A DNA stretch of 64,000 nt from Halopseudomonas laoshanensis. GTDB lineage: Bacteria; Pseudomonadota; Gammaproteobacteria; Pseudomonadales; Pseudomonadaceae. Below are positions 25,764 to 35,845 of the stretch, one piece after another. The stretch's first letter is position 1. The number at the start of each line of letters is the position of its first letter. Location of the stretch: contig NZ_QOVF01000001.1 in the NCBI RefSeq assembly GCF_008365385.1, forward strand, positions 930,001-994,000, in the 5' to 3' direction. The notes beneath the pieces were generated by a model that made no database searches, was not told the origin of the DNA, and saw only the letters and a list, made by a program, of their open reading frames with translations. Made by a program: the position numbers and the translations under genes.

Positions 25764-28700
25764 TCAGGGTAGCGGCAGGGCGTGAGAGTCGCGTTTCAAA
25801 ATGCGGACGAAATCTCCCTCTGCCACTGGCGGGCTATATAAATAGCCTTGGAACGCGTGGCAGGACTGAGTTTGGAGGAAATCCAGCTGTTCCTGGGTTT
25901 CCACACCTTCGGCAATGAGTTCTAGCCGGAGGTTACGCGCCATCGCAATAATCGCGCGTACGATCTCCGCATCATTGGCGTCGCGGGTACAGTCGCGAAT
26001 AAACGACTGATCGATCTTCAACAGATCGAGGGGTAAACGCTTGAGGTAGCTAAGTGACGAATAGCCGGTGCCGAAATCGTCCAGCGCAAACCTTACGCCC
26101 ATGTCACGCAGTTCCTGCATCTTGGCGATGGTATCGCTGATATTCTGAATAACGATGTTTTCGGTAATTTCCAGTTTCAGGCATCGTGCAGGCACGCCGC
26201 GGCTCTCTATAGCGTGGCGCACCTGGTCAACAAAATCGGGTTGGCGAAATTGTCGGGGGCTGATATTCACGCTGAGGCTGAACTCCTCAGGGTTGATATG
26301 GCCCTGGCGCAACAGTTCGGCGATGAATTGGCAGGCTCGGCCCAGCACCCAGGTACCAACCTCGAGAATCATGCCGCTTTCTTCCAGTACATGGATGAAA
26401 CCCATTGGGCCGGTAAGACCTTTTGTTGGATGCATCCAGCGAATCAGCGCTTCAGCGCCGACAATGCGTTGTTCCAGAGCGTCGAATTGCGGTTGATAGA
26501 AGAGCACGAATTCACATTTGCTCACCGCGACGCGTAACTCGGTTTCCACGGAAAGTCGCTCGCTGGCGGCAATCTGCATCGCCTGTTCGAAAAAGGCGAT
26601 GCCGTTTCTGCCATTTTCTTTGACTTTGTAAAGAGCGATATCCGCGCGTTTGAGCAAATCGTCCGGGTTGGTTCCGTGTTCCGGCAGCAGAGTGATGCCT
26701 ATGCTGCAACCCAATTGCAGGCTATGGCCTTCGATCAGCATCGGTGCCGACAGCGCGGCAAGCAGCTTCTCAGCGGTATGTTGCACTTGCAGGTGAATGG
26801 CCTCGGAGGGACCTTCCATACCGCAAAGCAGTACTACAAACTCGTCGCCGCCCAGGCGTGCGACCGTGTCGACCTTGCGCACCTGCGCCAACAGGCGACG
26901 GCTGACCTCCTGTAATACCGCATCACCGCAGGAGTGCCCCAGGGAGTCGTTGATGTGTTTGAAGTGGTCAAGATCAAAAAACAGGATTGCGCTGCTTTGC
27001 AGTAATCGCTCGCAAGCCGCCAGGTTCTGCGTCACGCGGTCACTCAGCAGCATGCGGTTGGGCAGGTCAGTGAGGGCGTCGTGATAAGCCAGATGTTTGA
27101 CTCGCGCTTCAATCAGTTTCTGCTCGGTAATATCGCGAGCGGTCAACAACATGCATTCGGTGCCGTTGATAATCATCGGTTCTATCGAAACCGACACCAG
27201 AAGCTCCTGGCCAAACTTGCCATTCACGCGCATTTCTCGCTGCCGTACGCGCCCGTACCTTTCCAGCTCGTCAATCAGCACCGCGCGTTCGGAATAGTCT
27301 GCCCAGATGTTCATGTCCCGTGCGGTTCTGCCGATGGCATCAGTGGCGGTAAAACCGGTTAAGCGGGTGAAACCTTCGTTGACGTCCAGGTGCTTGCCAG
27401 TGGCCTTTTCGCTGATACTGATGGAGTCAGGGCTGGCTCTGAAAGCCCGGGAAAATTTATCCTCGGACGCGCGCAGTGCTGCTTCCGCTTCCTTGCGGGC
27501 GGTAATGTCCTTGAAGGTGGAAAGCATGCACAACTGACGGTTGATGGTGATGAAACTGCTCGAGACTTCGCAGGTCAGGTACAGGCCGTCGCGGGTCACG
27601 AAGTCGATTTCCATACTGTTGAGGCCGGCCGCTGGATCGATTCTTTTCAGCACTTGCGCACGCTGCTGTGCATCGCGCCAGAACCCCACCTCAAGAGCGG
27701 TTTTGCCAATGATATCTTCAGTGCGATAACCAAATACTCGGCTGAAACTCTGGTTGATCTCGATGACCAGTTGCGTGGTCGCATTGACCAGGATGTAAGG
27801 ATCGGGCGAGCCCTGAAATAATGCCGAGAACTTGGCTTCACTGCGCTGCAAGGCCTGCTCACTGCGGCGTCGATCGGTAATGTCTTTCAAGGTGCCGACC
27901 ATGCGCTGAATGCTGCCATCGGTGTGGCGATGAAGCGTGGCGGTCACTTCCACCCAGCGCAGGCTGCCGTTTTCCGGAACTAGGCTGTAAGTCAGCCGAT
28001 AACGCGACTGCGTGCCTCGGCGGATGGCGATGAAGCTGCGACGCAGCTCACGGCGGTGTTTGCCGGGAATGTCCTTCATGAACAGCTGCAATGGGCCATC
28101 CCATGCTTCTTCGGCGTGACCGTGCAGTGCAGCGGCGCGCGCCGAACAGTGAAGCAGGTCAGTATGTGGGCTCCAATCCCATATGCCCATCTGCGCTGCT
28201 TCCAGCGCCATGTTCAAGCGCTCCTGACTTTCGCGCAGGGCGTTGTCGTGCTGCTTCTGCTCGGTGATATCGTGCGCGGTAATCACCAGGCATTCACTGC
28301 CATTGACCATCACCGGCTCGGCATACAGGGTGACGTCGAGGCGAGTACCATTCTGATGGTGAATGTGCACCTCGCGATTCCGGATACGGCCTTCCTGGCG
28401 CAGCAACTCATGCATCAGTTCGTAGGTAGCGCGGTCCATCACGTCCAGCTCACACAGCGTATGCCCAAGCGCATCGGTCGGCTTGAGACCCGTCAAGAGT
28501 TCGAAGCTTTGATTGGCCTCAAGCAACAGCTCAGTCTGCATATCCAGCACCACGATGGCTTCATGGCTGGCATTGAACGCCTTGAGATATTTTTCCTGGG
28601 AAATTTTCAGCTCACGCTCGGTACGAATGCGTGCGGTAATATCATGGGCCATCGATAGGCGGCATTCGATGCCATGCACGACAATGGCTTCCATCGAAAC

Positions 28701-29021
28701 CAGACAGGTTTTCATCTCCCCATTGCGGCAGCGTAATACAGCTTCGAACTCGACAATCCGACCTTCACTGGCAAAGCGATCGAGCAACTGCAGGCGCTGC
28801 TTCTTGCTCGCCCAAAGCGGGAATTCAGACGAAAGCTGATCAATAATGTTTTCCGGAAGCCAGCCGAACAGCTCCTGAAACGCCGGGTTGACGTCTACCA
28901 CACGGCTGGTGGCGGCCTCTGCCAGCATGCTGGCAATAGGCATGCGGTGGAACAGCCGTTTGAACGCGACATCCTGATCGCTGCCCGCTTTATGCTTGTT
29001 AGCGCTGGGTAACTGCGGCAT
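25764..29021 (-). CDS. Multi-PAS diguanylate cyclase/phosphodiesterase (GGDEF-EAL)
   Basis: A 1085-residue cytoplasmic sensor. Five PAS domains can be read at about residues 20-135, 145-260, 265-390, 395-515 and 520-640; the third is PAS_3-like (MGIWDWSPHTD). A GGDEF domain with intact GGDEF starts at residue 724, and an EAL domain has Glu857 in GAEALIRW, plus DDFGTGYSSL and KIDQSF. Both catalytic sites look intact, so it may make or break c-di-GMP. No membrane helix is present. It follows the DUF389 gene's start region on the same strand and has its own upstream gap. Confidence 0.93.
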   Translation of the reverse strand: MPQLPSANKHKAGSDQDVAFKRLFHRMPIASMLAEAATSRVVDVNPAFQELFGWLPENIIDQLSSEFPLWASKKQRLQLLDRFASEGRIVEFEAVLRCRNGEMKTCLVSMEAIVVHGIECRLSMAHDITARIRTERELKISQEKYLKAFNASHEAIVVLDMQTELLLEANQSFELLTGLKPTDALGHTLCELDVMDRATYELMHELLRQEGRIRNREVHIHHQNGTRLDVTLYAEPVMVNGSECLVITAHDITEQKQHDNALRESQERLNMALEAAQMGIWDWSPHTDLLHCSARAAALHGHAEEAWDGPLQLFMKDIPGKHRRELRRSFIAIRRGTQSRYRLTYSLVPENGSLRWVEVTATLHRHTDGSIQRMVGTLKDITDRRRSEQALQRSEAKFSALFQGSPDPYILVNATTQLVIEINQSFSRVFGYRTEDIIGKTALEVGFWRDAQQRAQVLKRIDPAAGLNSMEIDFVTRDGLYLTCEVSSSFITINRQLCMLSTFKDITARKEAEAALRASEDKFSRAFRASPDSISISEKATGKHLDVNEGFTRLTGFTATDAIGRTARDMNIWADYSERAVLIDELERYGRVRQREMRVNGKFGQELLVSVSIEPMIINGTECMLLTARDITEQKLIEARVKHLAYHDALTDLPNRMLLSDRVTQNLAACERLLQSSAILFFDLDHFKHINDSLGHSCGDAVLQEVSRRLLAQVRKVDTVARLGGDEFVVLLCGMEGPSEAIHLQVQHTAEKLLAALSAPMLIEGHSLQLGCSIGITLLPEHGTNPDDLLKRADIALYKVKENGRNGIAFFEQAMQIAASERLSVETELRVAVSKCEFVLFYQPQFDALEQRIVGAEALIRWMHPTKGLTGPMGFIHVLEESGMILEVGTWVLGRACQFIAELLRQGHINPEEFSLSVNISPRQFRQPDFVDQVRHAIESRGVPARCLKLEITENIVIQNISDTIAKMQELRDMGVRFALDDFGTGYSSLSYLKRLPLDLLKIDQSFIRDCTRDANDAEIVRAIIAMARNLRLELIAEGVETQEQLDFLQTQSCHAFQGYLYSPPVAEGDFVRILKRDSHALPLP

Positions 29022-29102
29022 TAATCCATCCCTGACTGGGTTTGCTTCCGACGAACAGGCAAGACAATTCTCTCTCTAGCTAGATTGAAAATAGACTTAG
29101 AA

Positions 29103-29139
29103 AAGGTTGCAAACAAGGCCCCATTACATTTGTTTGCAA
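29103..29139 (-). terminator. Hairpin at the end of the leu-linked LysR gene
   Basis: TTGCAAACAA (29107-29116) and TTGTTTGCAA (29130-29139) are perfect inverted copies around a 13-base loop that contains the gene's TAA. On the minus strand CCTTTTC follows, a short T-run. Confidence 0.5.
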
Positions 29140-29996
29140 TCAAGCTGGCGCACCAGCGCCTGGCCCGCATTCGACAGGGTTCTACCGCTGTGCCAGATCA
29201 CGCCGAGCTGACGCTGTAGCGTCACGTCGGGGACCTGCAAGGCTTTGACCTGTGTATCCAGCATGGTACGTGGCAATACGCTCCAGGCCAGGCCGATCGA
29301 CACCATCATCTTAATGGTTTCCAGATAGTTGGTGCTCATGCTTATTTGCGGAATCACCCCGCGCTGCTGAAATAGCTGGCTGACCACCTTGTGAGTAAAG
29401 GTATTGACCCCTGGGAACACCGCCGGGTAAGCGGCCAGTTGCGCAAGATCGACCTGTGGCAGGCTGGCCAGCGGATGCTCCGGAGCCACTACAAAGTCAA
29501 GCGGATCATCCCAGACAGCTTTGGCCATGATCGGTGCTTCCAGGATCGGCGCCAGGGTGATCACCGCCAGTTCAATCTCACCGTGCAGGACTTTGTCATA
29601 GGCCACCTCCGAATCGAGGAACTCTATATCCAGCGCCACGTCTGGATAAGCCGCAGTGTAGTTACGCAGGACCGGAGGGAGGCGATGAAGGCCAATGTGA
29701 TGACTGGTAGCCATGCTCAGGCGCCCCTGGACCTGGCTGGACAGGTTGCCAAGCGCGCGCCTGGTGTCTTTCAGGGCGGTGATGATCTGTTCGGCGCGCG
29801 GTTTTAACGCCCGGCCTGCCTCCGTCATGCTGATATGACGGCCTATACGGTCGAATAGTCGCGCCTCCAGCTGCTGCTCAAGAGTGGCAATCCTTTTGCT
29901 GATCGCCGGTTGAGTGAGATGCAGCTGCTCCGCCGCGCGGGAAAACGAGGCATGCTCGGCTACCGCGAGAAAGGCTGACAGGTTGGCAGTGTCCAT
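29124..29996 (-). CDS. LysR-type regulator divergent from leuC
   Basis: A 290-residue LysR regulator. The helix-turn-helix occupies residues 2-60 (LSAFLAVAEHASFSRAAEQL, TQPAISKRIATLEQQL). The effector domain follows from about residue 90. It is divergent from leuC with 170 bases between, as in P. aeruginosa, where the neighbour of leuC is also a LysR gene. Control of leuCDB is likely but not shown, and the effector is unknown. Confidence 0.88.
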   Translation of the reverse strand: MDTANLSAFLAVAEHASFSRAAEQLHLTQPAISKRIATLEQQLEARLFDRIGRHISMTEAGRALKPRAEQIITALKDTRRALGNLSSQVQGRLSMATSHHIGLHRLPPVLRNYTAAYPDVALDIEFLDSEVAYDKVLHGEIELAVITLAPILEAPIMAKAVWDDPLDFVVAPEHPLASLPQVDLAQLAAYPAVFPGVNTFTHKVVSQLFQQRGVIPQISMSTNYLETIKMMVSIGLAWSVLPRTMLDTQVKALQVPDVTLQRQLGVIWHSGRTLSNAGQALVRQLDCKQM

Positions 29997-30070
29997 GATT
30001 GAGATTCCATATAGTTATCCAATACATGAATAATATGAATTTGTGTTATCCGTTGCCAGCTTTTAAGCTT

Positions 30071-30085
30071 GTTGCGTGATTCAAC
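30071..30085. promoter_or_regulatory. Possible LysR operator upstream of leuC
   Basis: GTTGCGTGATTCAAC has inverted GTTG/CAAC arms and contains a T-N11-A spacing. It lies 82 bases before leuC and 75 bases before the divergent LysR gene. The arms are only four bases long. Confidence 0.3.
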
Positions 30086-30166
30086 GTGATCTATTTGAAA
30101 TAAGCACGCCACCGAACGAGCGATCAATGCTCGCCTGGCAGCACCAGCCTGGTTCAGGAGTACAGC

Positions 30167-31600
30167 ATGTCCGCCAAGACCCTTTACGACAAGCTTTGGG
30201 ACAATCATATCGTCAAGCAGCGCGATGATGGATCTGCACTGCTTTATATAGACCGTCACCTGTTGCACGAAGTGACCTCGCCGCAGGCTTTCGAAGGCCT
30301 GCGCCTGGCCGGTCGCAAGCCCTGGCGTATCGACGCCAATCTGGCCACTCCGGATCACAACGTACCGACCACCAATCGGGCGGCCGGCGTTTCCGGTATC
30401 AGCGATCTGGTATCCAAACTGCAGGTCACCACTCTGGACGATAACTGCACGGATTTCGGCATTCTTGAATTCAAGATGACCGACCGCCGCCAAGGCATCG
30501 TGCACGTGGTCGGCCCGGAGCAGGGCGCTACCTTGCCGGGCATGACCGTGGTTTGTGGTGATTCGCACACCGCTACGCATGGAGCCTTTGCTGCGCTGGC
30601 GCACGGCATCGGTACCTCTGAGGTCGAACATGTGTTGGCTACCCAGTGTCTGGTAGCCAAGAAGATGAAGAACATGCTGGTCCAGGTCGACGGAGAGTTG
30701 GGCTTTGGTGTGACTGCCAAGGACATAGTCCTCGCGGTGATTGGTCAGATCGGCACCGCCGGTGGCAATGGTCATGCGATTGAGTTCGCCGGGTCGGCGA
30801 TCCGTGATCTGTCGATGGAAGGGCGCATGACCATCTGCAACATGGCCATTGAAGCAGGCGCGCGCGTGGGCATGGTCGCTTGCGACGACAAGACCATTGC
30901 CTATGTGGAAGGCCGTCCTTATGCACCCAAGGGTGCGGACTGGGACCAGGCCGTAGCCGCCTGGAAAGATCTGGTCTCCGACGAGGGGGCCGTGTTCGAT
31001 ACCGTGGTCCATTTGGATGCGGCAAGCATCAAGCCGCAGGTGTCCTGGGGTACCTCGCCGGAAATGGTGGTCGCCGTAGACGCACTGGTGCCGGATCCGA
31101 CCCAGGAACTGGATGCGGTCAAGCGCAACGGTTACGAGCGCGCGCTAAAGTATATGGGCCTGGAGGCCAATCAGCCGATCACCTCGATCAAGCTTGATCG
31201 GGTGTTTATCGGCTCCTGCACCAATTCACGCATTGAGGATTTGCGTGCCGCCGCCGCCGTCGCCAAGGGCCGCCAGGTATCGCCCGGCATCAAGCAGGCG
31301 ATGGTCGTGCCGGGGTCCGGGTTGGTAAAAGAGCAGGCTGAGCTGGAAGGTCTGGACCAGATCTTTACCGCAGCCGGTTTCGAATGGCGTGATCCGGGTT
31401 GTTCCATGTGCCTGGCGATGAACCCGGACCGCCTTGAGTCTGGCGAGCATTGCGCCTCTACATCCAACCGCAACTTCGAAGGACGTCAGGGTAACGGCGG
31501 GCGTACGCACCTGGTCAGCCCGGCCATGGCTGCGGCTGCTGCTATCGCCGGTCATTTCGTTGATGTTCGTGACATGCTCAACCAGGAGGTCAGCGCATGA
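30167..31600 (+). CDS. leuC: 3-isopropylmalate dehydratase large subunit
   Basis: With LeuD it converts 2-isopropylmalate to 3-isopropylmalate. The 477-residue protein carries the aconitase-family [4Fe-4S] cysteines: [14 protein letters not shown] and [11 protein letters not shown] supply the three ligands. [19 protein letters not shown] sequence is present early ([16 protein letters not shown]). The start [14 protein letters not shown] is canonical. The stop overlaps leuD as ATGA. Confidence 0.97.
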   Translation: MSAKTLYDKLWDNHIVKQRDDGSALLYIDRHLLHEVTSPQAFEGLRLAGRKPWRIDANLATPDHNVPTTNRAAGVSGISDLVSKLQVTTLDDNCTDFGILEFKMTDRRQGIVHVVGPEQGATLPGMTVVCGDSHTATHGAFAALAHGIGTSEVEHVLATQCLVAKKMKNMLVQVDGELGFGVTAKDIVLAVIGQIGTAGGNGHAIEFAGSAIRDLSMEGRMTICNMAIEAGARVGMVACDDKTIAYVEGRPYAPKGADWDQAVAAWKDLVSDEGAVFDTVVHLDAASIKPQVSWGTSPEMVVAVDALVPDPTQELDAVKRNGYERALKYMGLEANQPITSIKLDRVFIGSCTNSRIEDLRAAAAVAKGRQVSPGIKQAMVVPGSGLVKEQAELEGLDQIFTAAGFEWRDPGCSMCLAMNPDRLESGEHCASTSNRNFEGRQGNGGRTHLVSPAMAAAAAIAGHFVDVRDMLNQEVSA

Positions 31601-32250
31601 AGCCTTTTACTCAGCATACCGGCCTGGTCGCGCCTTTGGATCGTGCCAATGTGGATACCGATCAAATCATTCCAAAGCAGTTTCTCAAGTCGATTCGCCG
31701 CAGTGGTTTCGGCAAGAATCTGTTCGATGAGTGGCGCTATCTGGATGAGGGTTTGCCGGATCAGGATGCCTCGCATCGTCCATTGAACCCGGATTTTGTC
31801 CTCAATCAGCCGCGCTACCAGGGCGCCAGCGTGCTGCTCGCGCGCAAGAATTTTGGCTGTGGTTCCAGCCGTGAGCACGCACCCTGGGCGTTGGAAGAAT
31901 ATGGTTTCCGAGCAATTCTGGCTCCCAGCTATGCCGATATTTTTTATAACAACAGCTTTAAGAATGGGTTATTACCCATTGTTTTAACTGAAGAAGATAT
32001 CGATGAGCTGTTTATACAAGCGGAACAGGTGCCGGGCTACGAGCTGACCGTCGATTTGCAGGCGCAGACGGTCACTCGTCCTGACGGCAAGCAGTACAGC
32101 TTCGAGGTAGACGCGTTTCGCAAGCACTGCCTGCTCAACGGCCTGGACGATATAGGCCTGACGCTGGAAGACGCGGACGCGATCCGCGCCTTTGAGGTCG
32201 GTCACAAGCAAAATAATCCCTGGCTGTTCGACGCTATCAAGGGCATCTGA
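31597..32250 (+). CDS. leuD: 3-isopropylmalate dehydratase small subunit
   Basis: Swivelling small subunit of the leucine-pathway isomerase, 217 residues. [14 protein letters not shown] at residues 18-31 and the [15 protein letters not shown] motif are diagnostic. Its ATG lies within the leuC stop (four-base overlap), and AGGAGGT precedes it. Leu leuB follows after 37 bases; in P. aeruginosa an extra gene lies in that place. Confidence 0.97.
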   Translation: MKPFTQHTGLVAPLDRANVDTDQIIPKQFLKSIRRSGFGKNLFDEWRYLDEGLPDQDASHRPLNPDFVLNQPRYQGASVLLARKNFGCGSSREHAPWALEEYGFRAILAPSYADIFYNNSFKNGLLPIVLTEEDIDELFIQAEQVPGYELTVDLQAQTVTRPDGKQYSFEVDAFRKHCLLNGLDDIGLTLEDADAIRAFEVGHKQNNPWLFDAIKGI

Positions 32251-32287
32251 AATCGCCAGCAACGGTTCTGATTTGAAGGAAGACATA

Positions 32288-33370
32288 ATGAGCATGAAGA
32301 TTCTGGTTCTGCCCGGCGACGGTATTGGCCCCGAGATCATGGCCGAAGCGGTCAAGGTGCTGGAGTTGGCCAACGACAAGTTCGACCTCGGCGCGGAGCT
32401 CAGCTATGACGATCTGGGCGGTGCGGCCTATGACCGTTATGGCAGTCCGCTGGCGGATGAAACCCTGGAGCGTGCTCGGCAGGCTGATGCCATTCTGCTC
32501 GGCGCAGTCGGTGGCCCCAAGTGGGACGCCATCGATCCGGCGCTGCGCCCTGAGCGCGGTCTGCTGAAGATTCGCTCGCAGCTGGAGCTGTTTGGCAACT
32601 TGCGCCCGGCGATTCTCTACCCGCAATTGGCCGAGGCCTCCACCTTGAAGCCTGAAGTGGTCTCCGGGCTGGATATCCTTATCGTTCGCGAACTCACCGG
32701 CGGCATCTATTTTGGTCAGCCGCGTGAGCGCAAGGTGCTGGAATCCGGCGAGCGCTTCGCCTTCGATACCCTGCCTTACAGCGAGTCTGAAGTACGGCGC
32801 ATTGCCAAGGTCGGTTTCGACTCGGCGCGGGTGCGTGGCAAGAAGCTCTGCTCAGTAGACAAGGCGAACGTCCTGGCCTCCAGCCAACTGTGGCGTGAAG
32901 TGGTGGAGGAGGTAGGCAAGGACTACCCGGATGTAGAACTGTCGCACATGTATGTCGACAACGCCGCCATGCAGCTGGTGCGGGCGCCGAAGCAGTTTGA
33001 TGTGGTCGTCACTGACAATCTGTTCGGGGACATCCTGTCTGATCAGGCGTCAATGCTCACCGGCTCGATCGGCATGCTGCCGTCGGCGTCACTGGATGCC
33101 AATAACAAGGGCATGTACGAGCCCTGCCATGGCAGCGCACCTGACATTGCCGGCAAAGGCATTGCCAATCCGCTGGCGACCATCCTGTCGGTCTCGATGA
33201 TGCTGCGTTACAGCTTCAATCAGGTCGAGGCAGCCGATGCAATCGAGCAGGCGGTGAGTCTGGTGCTCGATCAAAAGCTGCGCACTGGCGATATCATGTC
33301 CGAGGGTTGTCAGTTGGTCGGCACAGCGCAGATGGGCGACGCCGTGGCCGCAGCTCTTAAAAACCTGTAA
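32288..33370 (+). CDS. leuB: 3-isopropylmalate dehydrogenase
   Basis: It oxidises and decarboxylates 3-isopropylmalate to 2-oxoisocaproate with NAD+. The 360-residue protein starts [17 protein letters not shown]. The catalytic region ELTGGIYFG, the VDKANVL Lys and the [15 protein letters not shown] loop with substrate-metal Asp residues are all present. AAGGAAG precedes the ATG at 32288; upstream in-frame codons overlap leuD and are rejected. This completes the leuCDB set; leuA is not in the window. Confidence 0.96.
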   Translation: MSMKILVLPGDGIGPEIMAEAVKVLELANDKFDLGAELSYDDLGGAAYDRYGSPLADETLERARQADAILLGAVGGPKWDAIDPALRPERGLLKIRSQLELFGNLRPAILYPQLAEASTLKPEVVSGLDILIVRELTGGIYFGQPRERKVLESGERFAFDTLPYSESEVRRIAKVGFDSARVRGKKLCSVDKANVLASSQLWREVVEEVGKDYPDVELSHMYVDNAAMQLVRAPKQFDVVVTDNLFGDILSDQASMLTGSIGMLPSASLDANNKGMYEPCHGSAPDIAGKGIANPLATILSVSMMLRYSFNQVEAADAIEQAVSLVLDQKLRTGDIMSEGCQLVGTAQMGDAVAAALKNL

Positions 33371-33445
33371 ACTGTACGGCTTTGCGTTGCGCCCGGCTGG
33401 TCCGGGCGTAATAGTCTTTGAATTCACCCCACGGGGGTTGTAGTT

Positions 33446-34558
33446 ATGAAACAAGTAGGTCTGGTTGGCTGGCGCGGCATGGTTGGTTCCGTGTTGATGC
33501 AGCGCATGCGCGAAGAAAACGATTTTGCCGATATCGAGCCGGTGTTCTTCACGACATCGAATGTTGGCGGAGCAGGTCCGGATATCGGCAAGGATACTCC
33601 ACCGCTTAAAGATGCCTTCGATCTCGAATCGCTGAAGCCGCTGGACGTGATCATTACCTGCCAGGGTGGCGATTACACCCAGGCGGTCTACCCGAAGCTA
33701 CGTGCCGAAGGTTGGAATGGTTACTGGATTGATGCGGCCTCCACGCTGCGTATGGAAGACGAAGCGGTCATCATTCTGGATCCGGTGAATCGCAAGAATA
33801 TCGATCAGGCGCTGCGTGACGGGGTCAAGACCTACGTTGGCGGCAACTGCACTGTAAGCCTGATGCTGATGGGCCTTGGCGGTCTGTTCGAGCACGGTCT
33901 GGTGGAGTGGATGAGCGCCATGACTTATCAGGCGGCCAGTGGTGCCGGTGCGCAGAACATGCGCGAACTGATCGGGCAGATGGGCACTATTCATGGCTCG
34001 GTGGCGGATAAGCTGGCCGATCCGGCCAGTGCGATTCTTGAGATCGATCGCCAGGTAGCGCAAACCCTGCGCTCTGACGACTTTCCGGCCGAGCACTTTG
34101 GCGTGCCATTGGCAGGCAGCCTGATACCCTGGATCGACAAGCAGTTGCCCAACGGTCAGAGCCGCGAAGAATGGAAAGCCCAGGCGGAGACCAACAAGAT
34201 CATCGGCCGCAGTGGCCGTCCGATCCCGGTCGACGGTATTTGTGTGCGTATCGGCGCCATGCGTTGCCACAGCCAGGCGCTGACCATCAAGTTGAACAAG
34301 GACGTGCCGCTGGCGGATATTGAATCCATGCTCGCCGAGCACAATTCCTGGTCAAAAGTGGTACCCAATACTAAAGAAGATACATTGCGTGATCTGACGC
34401 CGACAGCTGTGACCGGCACCTTGTCGGTCCCGGTCGGGCGTCTGCGCAAGCTGAACATGGGCTCGCAGTACCTGTCCGCGTTCACTGTCGGTGACCAGCT
34501 CCTGTGGGGTGCGGCTGAACCGCTGCGCCGCATGCTGCGGATTCTGCAGGAGAGCTAA
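33446..34558 (+). CDS. asd: Aspartate-semialdehyde dehydrogenase
   Basis: It reduces aspartyl phosphate to aspartate semialdehyde, the branch point to lysine, threonine and methionine. The 370-residue product is the Gram-negative type. The catalytic Cys135 is in GGNCTVSLM, His275 in MRCHSQALT, and the substrate Arg268 in VRIG. The N-terminal [11 protein letters not shown] binds NADP. It lies 75 bases after leuB; the gap holds a GC-rich hairpin (33390-33408). A strong terminator follows. Confidence 0.97.
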   Translation: MKQVGLVGWRGMVGSVLMQRMREENDFADIEPVFFTTSNVGGAGPDIGKDTPPLKDAFDLESLKPLDVIITCQGGDYTQAVYPKLRAEGWNGYWIDAASTLRMEDEAVIILDPVNRKNIDQALRDGVKTYVGGNCTVSLMLMGLGGLFEHGLVEWMSAMTYQAASGAGAQNMRELIGQMGTIHGSVADKLADPASAILEIDRQVAQTLRSDDFPAEHFGVPLAGSLIPWIDKQLPNGQSREEWKAQAETNKIIGRSGRPIPVDGICVRIGAMRCHSQALTIKLNKDVPLADIESMLAEHNSWSKVVPNTKEDTLRDLTPTAVTGTLSVPVGRLRKLNMGSQYLSAFTVGDQLLWGAAEPLRRMLRILQES

Positions 34559-34580
34559 TCTGCCGGCCGGTCTTTTTTCA

Positions 34581-34619
34581 GGGGCACCCTGGCATTCGCC
34601 TGGGTGCCCCTTTGTTTTT
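34581..34619 (+). terminator. Rho-independent terminator after asd
   Basis: GGGGCACCC (34581-34589) pairs with GGGTGCCCC (34602-34610), with an inner GGC/GCC pair and the tail TTTGTTTTT. It separates asd from the usg-type paralogue, so the paralogue needs its own promoter or read-through. Confidence 0.92.
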
Positions 34620-34649
34620 GAGCAAGGTTTTTTCAGTTGAGGAATACGT

Positions 34650-35669
34650 ATGAGCAAGACCTGTGACGTAGCGATAGTGGGTGTAACCGGCATGATCGGT
34701 GACGTGCTGATCAATGTGCTGGAGGATCACGAGTTCCCTATCGGAAGACTCTATTTGGTTGACGAGGAGGCCTCGGCTGGCGGGCGGCTGATGTACAAAG
34801 GCCAGAGTCTGCGGGTTGAGCCGCTGGAGCGCTTCGACTTCAGCAGCGTCCGTGTCGCGGTGTTCTTTTGCGCCGAATCTGTTACCGCGGCCTGGGCGCC
34901 GCGAGCGGTGGAGGCGGGGTGTAGTGTGATCGATGGCAGCGGGCATTTCCGCGCGGATACCAGCGTGCCGTTAATGGTTGCAGGCGCCAACCCCCATGTG
35001 CTGGAAGGGCGCAGCTGGCCCGGTATTGTGGCTTGCCCGGATAGCCAGGTGGTGCAAACCGTGTTGGCCCTGCGCGCAGTCGCCGGGTCTGGAGTTGAGG
35101 CCTTGTCCATCGCTACCTATCAGTCCATGTCTACTCGGGACCTGGACGCGGTAGAAGGTTTGGCTCTGCAGACCGGTCGTCTGCTTAACGGGCAACCGCC
35201 GGAAACGGGGGCGCTGGAAAAACAGGCCGCATTCAATTTGATCCCGCGTACCGGGGATGTGGATGAGTTGGGTTACACCCGCGATGAGGTCCGGCTGGCG
35301 GACGATTTACGGCGTATTTTCGAGGCCCCGCATATGCCTATCAGCGTGACATGCGTACTCGTGCCGGTATTTTATGGCAATGCGGCGGTGGTTCATGCTA
35401 AAACGACTGAATTAGTTGACGTCAAACGACTGGCGGGACTGATTCGCAAGGCTCCGGGAGTGAAATTGCTGGATAAGCCAGCGCCAGGTGGCTACCCGAC
35501 GCCGGTTTCGGAGGCGACAGGAAGTGATTCGGTATGGATTGGTCGGTTACGTCAGGATCTGCTCGATCCCGCTGGACTGAATATGTGGATTGTGTCAGAT
35601 AATCTGCGAAAAGGTGTTGTACTTAACAGTCTTCAGACCCTCGACCTGTTGATAAAAGACTATTTGTAA
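34650..35669 (+). CDS. usg: ASADH paralogue (USG-1 type) without catalytic residues
   Basis: A 339-residue protein with the full ASADH fold: NADP loop VGVTGMIGDVL near residue 10 and GSGHFRADTSVPL. Yet the catalytic site is altered. The usual PNC is PDS at 130-132 (Cys to Ser132), and the usual VRVPV...GH reads VLVPVFYGN, so substrate Arg is Leu237 and catalytic His is Asn244. It should not be an active dehydrogenase. The place next to fimV and truA is that of USG-1 proteins in E. coli and of PA3116 in P. aeruginosa. The role is unknown. Confidence 0.85.
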   Translation: MSKTCDVAIVGVTGMIGDVLINVLEDHEFPIGRLYLVDEEASAGGRLMYKGQSLRVEPLERFDFSSVRVAVFFCAESVTAAWAPRAVEAGCSVIDGSGHFRADTSVPLMVAGANPHVLEGRSWPGIVACPDSQVVQTVLALRAVAGSGVEALSIATYQSMSTRDLDAVEGLALQTGRLLNGQPPETGALEKQAAFNLIPRTGDVDELGYTRDEVRLADDLRRIFEAPHMPISVTCVLVPVFYGNAAVVHAKTTELVDVKRLAGLIRKAPGVKLLDKPAPGGYPTPVSEATGSDSVWIGRLRQDLLDPAGLNMWIVSDNLRKGVVLNSLQTLDLLIKDYL

Positions 35670-35845
35670 TCAATACTTGCTGTGGATTTCGTATTAAGCA
35701 GATTAGGTTTGGGTTTTTGACCACTCAGGCCTAATAGGTGTGCCAGGTTGCTGCGGACCGGAAGGGGAGTTGTAGAGAGGGTCGGTACGTGAGCAACGGG
35801 ATCTGTTGACGCGAGAGAAAACGATAAAAGCAAAGGAACTTCGCT

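Noticed and set aside
30026..30079. Short reading frame of 17 codons with three Leu codons between the LysR gene and leuC, a possible leader peptide
   Set aside because: Leu codons are not consecutive, no ribosome site is seen, and no attenuator hairpin with a T-run follows before leuC.
33390..33408. GC-rich stem CGCCCGG/CCGGGCG between leuB and asd as a terminator
   Set aside because: It is short and followed by TAATAGTC, not a T-run; it may even lie in the asd promoter.
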